From contig CATNEN010000007.1 of NCBI GenBank assembly GCA_950097015.1, forward strand, positions 4,764,001-4,828,000: a stretch of DNA of 64,000 nucleotides. The letters run 5' to 3'. The translations under genes were made by a program, and so were the position numbers. Position 1 is the stretch's first letter. Every line of letters starts with the position of its first letter. The notes under the pieces were generated by a model. The model ran no database searches, was not told where the DNA came from, and saw only the letters and a program-made list of their open reading frames with translations. Positions 33,845-45,104 of the stretch are shown here, in pieces. The DNA comes from Macrostomum hystrix. Taxonomy: Eukaryota > Platyhelminthes > Macrostomidae.

Positions 33845-34702
33845 TACGTCGATGAATGTGGCTTTAACTTGTGGACTTCGCGGTCTAAAGGCTGGTCAGC
33901 TGCTGGCGATCGTGCTGTGCGAATTACCGATGGTCAGCGCGGTCGCAATGTCACCGTCGTTCTCGCAGTGAGTCCCCAGCTTGGATTGGTTCACTATGCA
34001 TGTCACGTTGGTGGCTTCACAGAAGAACGCTTCACTGCATTCTGCTCAGAGGTGTCTGTACTTGTTGAAGTACCATTCGTGATGGTGCAGGCGGACAATG
34101 CGAGAGCCCACACCAACGTACTTCCGATGCAAAGGGAAGACCAAACCATACGTTTCCTACCCGTGTATTCTCCGTTTCTCAATGCGACTGAGATGGCCAT
34201 CTCAGCACTGAAGGCCGCAGTAAAGAGCCGACTGACAGAACCGGCAGTGGTTCGAGAGCTGGGTGATCGCGCCGCCGCAGCGCAGGCTGCGATGACACAA
34301 CTGGCGACTGAGCATTCTGATTCGCGAATTGCATGTCAGCATGCCTCATCTGACACATGACCACTGCCTACGATGGCACCTGCACACGTTGAGTTACGGA
34401 CAGGCCTGCTTGGATCGTCGCGATATTTTTGTTTGAAATATCTTTGCAACTGATTGACTGTAGCAGACATGTTAGCATAGTGAATTACAGAATTTGTTGC
34501 TTTAATTTGAGAACACTGTTCAAAATAAACCTTTGTTTCGTTATCTGTTCAGTGGACAGATTTGAAGTCACTTTTGACAGAATTGATCTGAGCTTTAACC
34601 ATAGACTCTTAAGTTGGCGCTCGGCTTGCGAGCTGAATGTATGCCTTTCTGCTATCTACGGCAGATTTGAAGTTACTTGTGACAGACTTGGAGTGGAAAA
34701 GG

Positions 34703-35690
34703 TATAGTCGCGCCCATATGAATCAGCGTGATACTCGGGTTGTGTTAAGGAAGATTATTTACATGCAGCCTTAGCCTTAATTTATTATTTCTCGATGCTG
34801 ACGTCTGATTGAGTGAGAGTGAATAAGTCACGCGATCTGCGCCCGTTTTGCAGATATTTGGGCCAGAAAAGGAAGCGCGGATCAAGTCAAGAGGATATTT
34901 CAGTCAACATTTTTAAAAGTACAGAACGAGGCGCAAAGTCTGTTTCGATAGGAGAATGCTGGAGCTCATTCTCAATGGTGCTTGGCTTGACAATCCGCCT
35001 CTGACTGACTAATCATGCAAGTTTCTTGGCTTAAAAAGCTCATTAGCTGAGATATCGCACTGTAGGATGAAATGAAAATTCATCTGCCCAAAGCCTGCAC
35101 AACAATAACACTGACCTTTAGGATGTACAAAAAAACATTTTTTATAATTGCATGCAAATTAATACTTCAAGTATTTCCAGGTACCTTCCCCTGGATCTTA
35201 ATGACTGATTTGTTTGATATTTACCTGCTGATTTTGTCCTTGATAGCACGTTTCTTCGCACTTCAAAAGATAATAGAATACTGATTTGACACGAAAGCTG
35301 ATAAACAACTCGCGTGTAAGTGCATGGTTTTGGTGCACAATTGTCCGGCAAAAGAAAAATACTAATATTGTTTCATGCTAGAAAAAATGCGCATTGTCAG
35401 CTTGCCTAATCTCGGGCCATTGTGTCAGGCACGGCCCGATGCGAGAGGCAATGAGCCAGGAAATGAAGGCCACCAGAGATCAGAAATGCAAACAAAAGCA
35501 GCTCACACAAGCATTTATTCCCTCATTATTTCTCCTCAGCCGCGATCAGAATCGATTTCTGCAGTATTTCTCAGAGCAGAAAAGGGATCAGTTTTTTACA
35601 AAAGCTGAGGAAAATTGACTTCCTAATTCAAAATTCTGATTTGGAAAGCCTTTTTGGATATAACAAGTACTTACAGGCGCCGCAGTTCTC
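34703..35690. other. Intergenic DNA
   Basis: No gene was recognised. Short frames at 34813-35618 have no family resemblance. Confidence 0.5.
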
Positions 35691-35698
35691 TCTAAGGC

Positions 35699-36222
35699 CA
35701 CCAGAGTGTTCTAGTACTCCCAATGTACACCAGAGTGTTCTAGTACTCCCAATGTACACCAGAGTGTTCTAGTACTCCCAATATACACCAGAGTGTTCTA
35801 GTACTCCCAATGTACACCAGAGTGTTCTAGTACTCCCAATGTACACCAGAGTGTTCTAGTACTCCCAATGTACACCAGAGTGTTCTAGTACTCCCAATGT
35901 ACACCAGAGTGTTCTAGTACTCCCAATGTACACCAGAGTGTTCTAGTACTCCCAATGTACACCAGAGTGTTCTAGTACTCCCAATATACACCAGAGTTTC
36001 CTAGTACTCCCAATATACACCAGAGTGTTCTAGTACTCCCAATGTACACCAGAGTGTTCTAGTACTCCCAATGTACACCAGAGTGTTCTAGTACTCCCAA
36101 TGTACACCAGCTAGAGTGTTCTAGTACTCCCAAAGTACACCAGAGTGTTCTAGTACTCCCAATGTACACCAGAGTGTTCTAGTACTCCCAATGTACACCA
36201 GAGTGTTCTAGTACTTGGGAGT
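35699..36222. repeat. 29-bp minisatellite
   Basis: About 18 copies of a 29-bp unit, ACCAGAGTGTTCTAGTACTC plus CCAATGTAC. The array is very homogeneous, with few variant positions. Confidence 0.95.
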
Positions 36223-36989
36223 TTGGGAGTTTAGTGCCTTGCTCAAAAATACAAATGGTTTCAAAATTAGTTTTGATACACATTAGGGGAACTTCTATTT
36301 AAACAGTCATCAATGTTTGACATCTCCAGAAAGTCGCTGACCTGACAAGAACTCCGCTCTGCAGAGCTGCGCCGCATAGTTGCGGGTGCCAAATTGTGTC
36401 CAACCATTGCATGCGGCCCCACTGAAATTTAAGAGCGCCTTCACACCTGGTTGATTGACAGATGACCATGCAGCGGGCACTTGAAGCTCTCTACACCCGT
36501 CTTGTTCTCCCACTTCAGTTGTTCATATTATTCAAGAGCTTGAATAACAGCCGTTTGGTACACAATCGTATAGATTATAATATAGATTATTTACCAATGT
36601 TACAATATTGAGTACGAGCAATAGAACTGATCCAGTTTATGCATTGCCTGTGAAGTATACAGCAGGTATTTTATGCATACTAATGACTGTGACACGTGTC
36701 CTTCTTCTGTATTCTGCAGGAAGTTTGTGCGTGTTTTTAGCGCTAAAAACACGCACATCACCTTGCTATACGTGTATAGGTATTAGTTACGAGTCGTACT
36801 AGTTGGAAAATAACAAGCTGTCGCAGAGCTGGCTGCCAGTGAGTAAAGCTGTAATGCATGCTGGCGCGGTACCCTTATTGCTGTACATTCGATTTCGCTT
36901 TAAGTGTCATGCAGTGCGTCACACAGTTTTATGTGTTTGTCAGAAAGCAAACCGCTTAATCCCAGTTTCTTTATTAACTCAATTTATGA
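36223..36989. other. Intergenic DNA
   Basis: No gene was recognised. A perfect inverted repeat GTGCGTGTTTTTAGCG / CGCTAAAAACACGCAC at 36727-36757 could form a hairpin. Confidence 0.45.
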
Positions 36990-37262
36990 ATTTAGTGAGT
37001 GAGGTATACACAGTGGGTGAGCGAGGTATACACAGTGGGTGAGTGAGGTATACACAGTGGGTGAGTGAGGTATACACAGTGGGTGAGTAAGGTATACACA
37101 GTGGGTGAGTGAGGTATACACAGTGGGTGAGTGAGGTATACACAGTGGGTGAGTAAGGTATACACAGTAGAAGAGTAAGGTATACACAGTGGGTGTGTGA
37201 GGCATACACAGTGGGTGAGTGAGGTATACACAGTGGGAGAGACTGGGTGAGTGAGGGAAACA
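36990..37262. repeat. 22-bp minisatellite
   Basis: About 12 copies of GTATACACAGTGGGTGAGTG plus AG. Each unit has GGGTGAGT, a good match to a 5' splice site. The minus-strand peptides (YTSLTHCVYLTHPLC) are repeat artefacts. Confidence 0.95.
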
Positions 37263-37284
37263 CGTTGGGTGAGATGAGTAAGAT

Positions 37285-37880
37285 CAGAAAAGACTGGAGG
37301 TGAAAAAGACTGTGGGTGAATGTGAAAAGGACAGTGGGTGAATGTGGGAAAGACTGGAGGTGAATGTGAAAAAGACTGTGGGTGAATGTGAAAAAGACTG
37401 GGTGAATGTGGGAAAGACTGTGGGTGAATGTGAAAAAGACTGGGTGAATGTGGGAAAGACTGGGTGAATGTGGAAAGGACTGTGGGTGAATGTGAAAAAG
37501 ACTGGGTGAATGTGGAAAGGACTATGGGTGAATGTGAAAAGAACAGTGGGTGAATGTGGGAAAGACTGTGGGTGAATGTGAAAAAGACTGTGGGTGAATG
37601 TGGAAAGGACTGTGGGTGAATGTGAAAAAGACTGGGTGAATGTGGAAAGGACTATGGGTGAATGTGAAAAGGACAGTGGGTGAATGTGGGAAAGGACAGA
37701 GGGTGAATGTGGGAAAGACTGGAGGTGAATGTGAAAAAGACTGGGTGAATGTGGAAAGGACTGTGGGTGAATGTGAAAAAGACTGGGTGAATGTGGAAAG
37801 GACAGTGGGTGAATGTGAAAAATATTGTGGGTGAATGTGGAAAGGAGTGTGGGTGAATGTGGGAAAGATTTGGTGAATGT
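37285..37880. repeat. Minisatellite of mixed 17-22-bp units
   Basis: Units of the type GGGTGAATGTGAAAAAGACT and GGGTGAATGTGGAAAGGACT, arranged irregularly. They are related to the preceding 22-bp array through the GTGGGTGA core. Confidence 0.9.
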
Positions 37881-38508
37881 GCGAATGAACAAGGCAAAAA
37901 ATGAAACAGAAAACTCTCTTTGAGACTCCAAGACAGCTCTAAAATGAGTGCAGTGTTTTGGCTTCACAATTTCCAAGCCATGCAGGCTAGGATCCGCAGC
38001 AGCAGTTAGTCAGACGGACAAAAGGTAAAGAGATTTCGAAGGAGCCACAATGTCCTAAATCCTGAATATAAAACGAACCCAATTAAAAATTCGCATTAGC
38101 ATTGACCTAGGTTGCAATCAGCCAAACCAGCCAGAGACCCGGAAAGTTAACTGAAAAGATCATAATTCACTCAGACAGGTCGGTGCCTTTCAATGCCTGT
38201 GCACTTTAAGAGTGCAAACATCTGGCCCCAATTGAAGCCTGGGACTCGTCAGCTACTTTAAAAGCAGCAGAAATATCAGCCACATCAGAACCGCCATAAC
38301 TTGGCGATAAATTTGGACGCTGAAGCACCGATAACAGTTGCCCGTCACCTTTGCGCCTCAAACGGATCTGATTGGCTGAGACATCAGACCGGCACTTTCG
38401 CTCACATATTTTCTATTTATTTACTGCTCCGCCCACCCTGACAAACTACGCTTCACACTTTTTGTTGCGAGAAAAACAAGCGGCTGAATCTAGGCGAGCT
38501 TACTGGCC
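37881..38508. other. 5' flank of the amine receptor gene
   Basis: No TATA box is obvious. Sequence becomes GC-rich just before the ATG at 38509. In-frame TAG at 38491-38493 precedes the start. Confidence 0.45.
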
Positions 38509-40038
38509 ATGCCCCTGCTGGTACGACTGCTGCCCGAAGCCGGCAATGCAACTGCCAACTCCACTGCAGGAGCTGGCCACGACTCGCTGCAGCTCAGCGG
38601 GCTGCAAGTCACCCCGTCTGAGGCGCTGATAGCCAGCCTGCTGTCCCTGCTGGCCAGCCTGACCATCTTTGGCAACTCGCTGGTCATCCTGGCTGTGCTG
38701 CGCGATCGCCACCTGCGCACCGTCACCAACTACTTCATCGTGTCGCTGGCCACCGCCGACTTGCTCATGGGCCTGGTGGTTGTGCCCTTCTCGGCTGTGT
38801 CCTACGCCACCAGCGACCGTTGGCTCTTCGGCCCTGTCTGGTGCGACCTCTGGCATGCGTTCGACGTTCTGAGCACCACGGCCAGCATCCTGAACCTCTG
38901 CATCATCGCCATGGAACGCTACTGGGCCATTGAGAACCCGATCAGCTACCCGAGCCGCATGACTGGCAGGCGCTGCCTCATGATGGTCTCCGCTGCCTGG
39001 ATTCTGGCCTGCCTCATCAGCTTCCCCGCCATCTGCTGGTGGCGCGCCACCGCGGACGCGACGCCTCCGGGCGAAGTCTACGAGTGCCGATTCACCAGCG
39101 ATCCGGTCTACCTGATCTGCTCCAGCCTGGTGTCGTTCTACGCCCCACTGCTGGTGATGGTGTTCGTGTACTGCAAGATCTACAGAACTGCCACGCAGCT
39201 GGTCCGCGGCTGGCACACCGGCGCCAAGGTTGTCGTGAACACCGGCTGCGGCATTGACGGCGGAGGCAGCGGCCGCGGTGGCGCCAACGGCGCCAACGGT
39301 CGACGCGCATCGGCCATCGTCCTGCGCATTCATCGCGGACGCAAGGAGTTGACGCCTGCTGAAGCTGCCGAGGCCACAGCAGCTGCCGCAAAACAGCATC
39401 AGCACGGCAGCCTGGGCCTGCGCCGCAAGCTGGCCCGATTCTCCCGCGAGCAGCGGGCCGCCAAGACGCTCGGCGTCGTCATGGGCGTTTTCATCGCCTG
39501 CTGGCTGCCGTTCTTTGTCTGCAATGTTGTTACCGCAGTGGCGCCCGAAGCGCTCGGAGGCGGCGGACGGGCGTTTGGCCAGGTGGTGACGTGGCTGGGC
39601 TACGCGAACAGCTGCATCAACCCCGCCATCTACGCGCACTCGATGCGAGACTTTCGCCGCGCCTTCCTGCGCCTGCTGGGTTGCCGGCGTCGGAGTCGTC
39701 AGGCGGCGGCTGCAGCGGTCGGGAATCCGCCAGTGACTGCCGCCTCGGCCGCCGGCGTCACAGCAGCCACTGGCTCATCGGCGCCGTCATCCAGCCGCTT
39801 TAGCTGCCGGCCGCTGAAACGCAGTGTCAGTCGCCGGCGTCGAGAGCGTCAAGCGCGCCATCAGCAGTCGCAGAAGGCCGACTCTTTCGTGCGTCGAGGA
39901 CAGCAAACTATTTCGGCATCAGGAGGCGCGCAGCGCCTGGCATCGACTTGCTCGGAGGACACTCGGCTGCGGCCGCCATCTCCGATTTTCGCCTGCAACT
40001 CCGCGTCGATGCTGGACCTGTGGAGTTCGCAGGCCTGA
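38509..40038 (+). CDS. Biogenic amine GPCR, Dop1R2/DAMB-like dopamine receptor
   Basis: 509 residues in one exon. There are N-glycosylation sites at N13 and N17 and seven membrane segments. TM2 has LATADLLMG. TM3 has FDVLSTTASILNLCIIAMERY, with the amine-binding Asp at D119 and ERY at 136-138 in place of DRY. TM4 ends SFPAICWWRA and TM5 has SFYAPLLVM. TM6 has GVFIACWLPFF and TM7 WLGYANSCINPAIY. The likely disulfide is C112-C193. The third loop is long and Gly/Ala-rich and keeps LRIHRG, typical of invertebrate D1-like Dop1R2/DAMB receptors. It probably couples dopamine to G proteins at the neuronal plasma membrane. The C-tail is long and Arg/Ser-rich with a palmitoylation-type Cys (LLGCRR). 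An octopamine or tyramine receptor is the main alternative. The ATG is the first in frame after an upstream stop. Confidence 0.9.
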   Translation: MPLLVRLLPEAGNATANSTAGAGHDSLQLSGLQVTPSEALIASLLSLLASLTIFGNSLVILAVLRDRHLRTVTNYFIVSLATADLLMGLVVVPFSAVSYATSDRWLFGPVWCDLWHAFDVLSTTASILNLCIIAMERYWAIENPISYPSRMTGRRCLMMVSAAWILACLISFPAICWWRATADATPPGEVYECRFTSDPVYLICSSLVSFYAPLLVMVFVYCKIYRTATQLVRGWHTGAKVVVNTGCGIDGGGSGRGGANGANGRRASAIVLRIHRGRKELTPAEAAEATAAAAKQHQHGSLGLRRKLARFSREQRAAKTLGVVMGVFIACWLPFFVCNVVTAVAPEALGGGGRAFGQVVTWLGYANSCINPAIYAHSMRDFRRAFLRLLGCRRRSRQAAAAAVGNPPVTAASAAGVTAATGSSAPSSSRFSCRPLKRSVSRRRRERQARHQQSQKADSFVRRGQQTISASGGAQRLASTCSEDTRLRPPSPIFACNSASMLDLWSSQA

Positions 40039-41054
40039 AGTTATTTAGTGCGGATCGAATCCCCGAGAACATTGCGAATTTCATGATGTAATCATGTCAC
40101 TGATCCTCACAGTCATGGCTGCGTCATGAATACTCTACAGTTGTAAAGACAGTAAATCCTGGATTGCCTAGACCCAGGCTTTCATTGCATCTAGGCAAAA
40201 TTTATCTTCTGTAATCCCCGTGCGAGTCTTAACTCTCAATGTCAACAGAGATGTGCATATCTCTTGAATTTTCTATAATTCTGCCGCAACTGGCGCTGCT
40301 TAAGCTCAGATTTCACTTAGCTTTTGCACCTGCTAAACGCTGATGGACCGCCTTGCGCGGAAACAACAGACCAGTCAGTGTCTGGGAACCCAGTTCATTA
40401 ACAATGAGCTTGAGAATCTAAATACGCGCTGGCCTGTTGCCAGGTCAGTTGCTAGGCCAGAATGCCGCTCTCGTATTGACAATTAGCGTCCAGCCTCCAC
40501 CGCGGCTGTTGATGATGCGACCAAGGAGGAGAGGCCGATAAGTCGATCGCAGCCAGTGGTAATGCGATACGGCCAGGACCACGTGCTCTGCACTTCCTTT
40601 CCTAGAGTGGCCTTTGGCTTCGGCCACGACAGTCGGCTTGGCTGCATTAGCAGGCAGTCGCTAGGCGGCAAAATCGATTAATCCCTAATCAGCAACAATC
40701 GATGCCGCCAGCCAAGCCCATAGTCTGGACTGTTGTGGCTAATTGATTTGCAGAAAGCTTTTGTTCACTCAATCTACGTGCGAGTCTGTTTTGTTTTGGG
40801 TTGCCATGGCAATATTTTATGAACAGATTTCAAATCGCATCACTAATAGTTTTTAACTGTTGCAGCTTCTATATGTATATAGCTATATATGGCTATATGG
40901 TATATGGCTACGAGCGTATGATAATGATAATTCATCATTCATTCTAGCATTCATTTAATGCTGCTTCATTCATCAATGGATTATTCAAACATTCTCAGCT
41001 GACATATTTTACCCTATAGTCTAAATCTATAGTCAAACCAAAACAAAATCTAGG
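40039..41054. other. 3' flank of the amine receptor gene
   Basis: No gene was recognised. A short TATA-rich run (ATATAGCTATATATGGCTATAT) lies near 40875-40905 and has inverted symmetry. Confidence 0.45.
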
Positions 41055-41130
41055 TTTCGAACCTCGGGGAATCGAACCCCGATGAAGAAGTATTGAGTCC
41101 AGACGCTCTAACCACGAGGCGACAACCGCT
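41055..41130 (-). other. tRNA-like sequence (pseudo-tRNA or SINE head)
   Basis: On the minus strand a perfect T-arm (GGGGTTCGATTCCCC, 41067-41081) and an A-box-like CTCGTGGTTAGAGCG (41106-41120) are present. The anticodon arm does not close and the acceptor arms do not pair, so it is not a functional tRNA as it stands. Confidence 0.45.
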
Positions 41131-41965
41131 TTGTAAGCAAACTTATCTATATAAGGCTATATCAAAGTAAAAAATGTAGGCACTCAGAACCGAAAATTGA
41201 ACCCCTTAATAATTAATGGTCAGTATCTTGACAGAATTCTTGTATTCAATAATTGTGTCTAGGCTAAAATTAGAACAAAATTCCGGGAGAGACATCTAGC
41301 GCAATTAGCGATTCGGATAATTGACAGAAGAATGCTACAATTAGGATTTCCTGCCAACAGCAACGTTGATAATTTTAGAACTGCTGTCTCGCTATCAATA
41401 GCCTGAATTCTCGGAGACCTTGCTGCAACTGGCAATGTGGAGCTAGCGATGAGAAGTATTGTTGTTTATAGCACTTCTACATTGATCAAGTAGTTTGGGC
41501 TGCGCACCAGTCTTTCATGAGATTTTGAGACGTTTCCCGTTTCTGATCAAATCACATAGATTACACATCATTGTCAACCAAATAAGAGATTTTCGAAGTG
41601 AGAGGAAAGCCACTTTTCGATAAGAGTACTCACAGAACGAACATTGACTCATCAGAACAGAACAACACAGCAAGGAGTGTCTGCCAGCCACTTGCTCAGC
41701 TACGAGCGTAGTACTTTGCTGTTTTTTTTCATCAATTAGTTTCCGAAGCCCTGTCGCGTGCTGTTTATCGTTTTTCTATAAATTACTGACGGTCTGGGAA
41801 CTAGAGGTCACAGCTACATAGATAATCTCAGAGCTGTGAGCAATTCGAACAACGAAAGTCAGAGAACAATGTCAGGGCTCCGAAAGGTGGTCAGTAAGAA
41901 ACTTTTATGACTCTGAAGTCTATTTGGTAGTTTTCTAATGGTTCTAGCAAAAAGGCTGGGCGAAT
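41131..41965. other. Intergenic DNA
   Basis: No gene, RNA or array was seen. Confidence 0.45.
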
Positions 41966-41967
41966 CA

Positions 41968-42752
41968 CCAATGAGTGGATGCGGTGCTGGATGAATGACT
42001 AGGTGAGTGGATGAGGTGCTGGATGAATGACTGGGTGAGTAGATGAGGTGCTGGATGAATGACTGGGTGAGTAGATGAGGTGCTGGATGAATGACTGGGT
42101 GAGTAGATGAGGTGCTGGATGAATGACTGGGTGAGTAGATGAGGTGCTGGATGAATGACTAGGTGAGTAGATGAGGTGCTGGATGAATGACTGGGTGAGT
42201 AGATGAGGTGCTGGATGAATGACTGGGTGAGTAGATGAGGTGCTGGATGAATGACTGGGTGAATAGATGAGGTGCTGGATGAATGACTGGGTGAATAGAT
42301 GAGGTGCTGGATGAATGACTGGGTGAATAGATGAGGTGCTGGATGAATGACTGGGTGAGTAGATGAGGTGCTGGATGAATGACTGGGTGAGTAGATGAGG
42401 TGCTGGATGAATGACTGGGTGAGTAGATGAGGTGCTGGATGAATGACTAGGTGAGTAGATGAGGTGCTGGATGAATGACTAGGTGAGTAGATGAGGTGCT
42501 GGATGAATGACTAGGTGAGTAGATGAGGTGCTGGATGAATGACTAGGTGAGTAGATGAGGTGCTGGATGAATGACTGGGTGAGTAGATGAGGTGCTGGAT
42601 GAATGACTAGGTGAGTAGATGAGGTGCTGGATGAATGACTGGGTGAGTGGATGAGGTGCTGGCTGAATGACGGTGAGTAGATGAGGTGCTGGATGAATGA
42701 CTGGGTGAGTAGATGAGGTGCTGGATGAATGACTGGGTGAGTAGATGCAGGA
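41968..42752. repeat. 32-bp minisatellite with splice-donor-like core
   Basis: About 24 copies of a 32-bp unit containing GGGTGAGTAGATGAGGTGCT and GGATGAATGACT. GGTGAGTA in each unit matches a 5' splice site. The array is very homogeneous. Confidence 0.95.
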
Positions 42753-43685
42753 AGAGGAAAGTAAGCACGCCAGCATTCAGCCAGTTTTTACCATAATAGT
42801 TCTGATATGCTGCAGATTTAAGAGATCCAAAAGGCCTGCATTGCTGAGTATTTTGATTCAGCAGACCCAGCTTTCTAATTTTCCACCAAAAATTGCCATC
42901 GAATTGACTTCCGCGAAGAAGTTGCAGTCATCGGAGAATCCAATCGGAATTAGTTTTCATACTTCAGTCGGAAGAATTTCTAATCAATCAGCGGCGCATA
43001 AGGTGTCCATAATTACATCCATGCAGCCGAGGGTTCTGCCGACTCAAAGGGTTGCCGCTGCAGCAGGGCAGCCGCGCACGGTTCGTTAGTAGCTCGGCCC
43101 GCAGCCAACCTTTATCGCGTCCAATTAAGTCATAAGAGCGAGTCCTCCGACGTATACGAAGCATAATTGGAGCCGCATAGAAACTACGCCGGTAAGATAA
43201 AGGAAGTGAAGTACGCGTTTTGGTTGGACTTTCTCAATCCGGGTAAGTATTACCGCAGCATTGCGGGGCCTGATTGGGTTGAATCGCAGCCATTCCATAT
43301 ACAAATCGCTTGAGTTATAGTCATACGCTCGTAGAATGACCAGTGACGCATCAAAGGCAGGACTGCAAGGAACACCCACAGCAAGGCTGGGCTGAGTTGA
43401 CAGTAAGCAGTCAAGCCAACTGACTCATCCACTACCGGTCCCACTCGGGCTTCGATTATCGACATCTCAATGAGTCTCAGGGGAATGACAGCGGCTCGAA
43501 CTGAAATCTTGAGTGGGCCCAGCCTAAACTTTGTTGACGTCGGGTGACTACTCAGTGCACAGTAGTTGCTATGCGCACTTTTGTGGAACAGTGCTTTGGG
43601 ACTTAGCCATTCTTACCCCGAACTATGAATAGTTGTTGTGTCTAATGCTTCATATTTATTTACATGGAATAACTTGGCGACTTCA
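42753..43685. other. Intergenic DNA
   Basis: Moderately GC-rich. Frames at 42745-43089 (plus) and 43125-43465 (minus) show no family resemblance and no coding bias. Confidence 0.45.
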
Positions 43686-43689
43686 TATG

Positions 43690-44070
43690 ATTTATGAATA
43701 GTGTTGGCGCAGCCGAGGATCTGTGAGTGGTGTTGGCGCAGCCGAGGATCTGTGAATGGTGTTGTTGCAGTCGAGGATCTGTGAATTGTGTTGGTGCAGC
43801 CGAGGGATCTGTGAATGGTGCAGCCGAGGATCTGTGAATGGTGTTGTTGCAGTCGAGGGATCTGTGAATGGTGCAGCCGAGGATCTGTGAATGGTGTTGG
43901 TGCAGTCGAGGATCTGTGAATGGTGTTGGTGCAGTCGAGGATCTGTGAATGGTGTTGGTGCAGTCGAGGATCTGTGAATTGTGTTGGTGCAGCCGAGGGA
44001 TCTGTGAATGGTGCAGCCGAGGATCTGTGAATGGTGTTGGTGCAGCCGAGTGATCTGTGAATAGTGTGAT
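43690..44070. repeat. 29-bp minisatellite
   Basis: About 13 copies of TGGTGCAGCCGAGGATCTGT plus GAATGGTGT, with some shortened units. Confidence 0.95.
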
Positions 44071-44527
44071 GAAACGAAAAAAAATTGAATGGCGCTGGTG
44101 AGTAGATTGCGAATCTTGGCGATGAAATCAAATAACCTGTGAATTTTTTAACATTCTTATTAGTGAAGCTGGAAGTAAACTGTCTCATAATATTTACTCA
44201 ATAAAATGAGCGAAATAAGAGCTTTGACGATCGACTAATGACACCTCATAGCCCAGAAACATATTTAACTAATGCGAGATGACCTACTAACGAGTAGCAT
44301 AGACAGCGTTGAGCATTTGCAAAAAAAATAAATCGGATAATAACAGCGCAGACTATTTTTGATTCCAATAATCAAGCCTTTTGTGCTGCACCTCTGTAAC
44401 AGAGCCTTCTGTACAGAAAGCATGGCTGGCCAAGCCACACGCGATCTCACTGTATTGACCATCTCAGATCGAAGATAACATTACATTAAAAACCAACCAA
44501 AGAGTTTCCGATGGAGCAAGAAGCGCT
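44071..44527. other. 3' flank of RPL23
   Basis: AT-rich. No canonical AATAAA was found close downstream of the RPL23 stop on the minus strand. Confidence 0.4.
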
Positions 44528-44944
44528 TTACTTGATGGAGGTGCAGCTGGATGCGATCTTCGGCCACAGATCGGCAGCCTCCTTGGCCACCGGGCCGGTT
44601 ATGGCCGAGCCCTTCATTTCGCCCTTGTTGTTAACAATGACCCCCGCATTGTCCTCGAAGTAAAGCGTGTCGCCATTTTTGCGCCGGAACGACTTGCGCT
44701 GCCGAATAATGACAGCTAGCATGACCTTCTTGCGCAGATCCGCCTTGCCTTTGCGCACGCTGCAGACAATGAGGTCGCCAACGCCGGCTGCGGGCAGGCG
44801 GTTCAGCCGGCCGCGGATGCCGGTGACGGCGAACAGGTTCAGCACCTTGGCGCCGCTGTTGTCGGCGCAGTTGACCGCGGCGCCGACTGGCAGGCCGAGG
44901 GAGACGCGAAACTTTGTGGACCGGGAGGTGCTGCGCTTCGACAT
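44528..44944 (-). CDS. RPL23: 60S ribosomal protein L23 (uL14)
   Basis: 138 residues starting [20 protein letters not shown], against 140 in human RPL23. It keeps the signature blocks [52 protein letters not shown] and [15 protein letters not shown]. uL14 binds 28S rRNA at the subunit interface and is needed by every ribosome. The frame stays open for 49 codons upstream, but the ATG at 44944 begins the conserved protein. The coding region has no intron. An acceptor-like TTTAGACTTTAGCAG lies about 43 bases before the ATG, so a leader exon or spliced leader is possible. Conservation is complete, so it is probably the working gene, but an intact retrocopy cannot be excluded. Confidence 0.95.
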   Translation of the reverse strand: MSKRSTSRSTKFRVSLGLPVGAAVNCADNSGAKVLNLFAVTGIRGRLNRLPAAGVGDLIVCSVRKGKADLRKKVMLAVIIRQRKSFRRKNGDTLYFEDNAGVIVNNKGEMKGSAITGPVAKEAADLWPKIASSCTSIK

Positions 44945-45104
44945 GGTCAGGGCTGGAGTGAATGACGTGGCACTCGAATCAGATCTGCTAAAGTCTAAAA
45001 TCCTGGCTGAGAGATCGACCTTATGAGCTTTAATTCCTAATTTTCTGACCAATCTGTGATTATTGCAAAGCTGCATATCAGACTGTAGCATTGGGATGAA
45101 AATT

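Larger units (their letters stand above)
32050..34360 (+). pseudogene. Broken transposase of the outer element
   Basis: A helix-turn-helix part (LAIDLGIKRTTANLILKRYL, near 32128-32190) is followed by SILNA, a frameshift near 32370, and LDGTLITLKD in another frame. An in-frame TAG at 32468-32470 comes before MNEGHLQEHLI. The frame is then cut by the nested Tc1 element and resumes at 33847 as VDECGFNLW, with DNARAH and YSPFLNATEM downstream, the D, D and E of a DDE domain. The last D and E are 31 residues apart as read. Another frameshift is likely near 32085. The protein cannot be made. Confidence 0.75.
31757..34702 (+). mobile_element. Decayed DDE (Tc1/mariner-IS630-like) transposon with 160-bp inverted ends
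   Basis: The left end 31757-31916 and right end 34543-34702 are inverted repeats of 160 bp, with only a few differences seen. The word AAGTAACTTCAAATCTG and close variants occurs three times on the left (near 31781, 31887 and 31970) and twice on the right, probably transposase sites. The right flank has TA; the left flank has AA where TA is expected. A stem-loop with arms CAAAGATTATAAATACC lies at 31917-31966. The element is about 1.6 kb without the nested insertion. Confidence 0.8.

Noticed and set aside
41055-41130. Functional tRNA-Leu or similar
   Set aside because: The T-arm is perfect, but anticodon and acceptor arms do not pair.
42745-43465. Frames of 71-114 codons on both strands
   Set aside because: No conserved motif, mixed codon use, and one begins inside minisatellite DNA.
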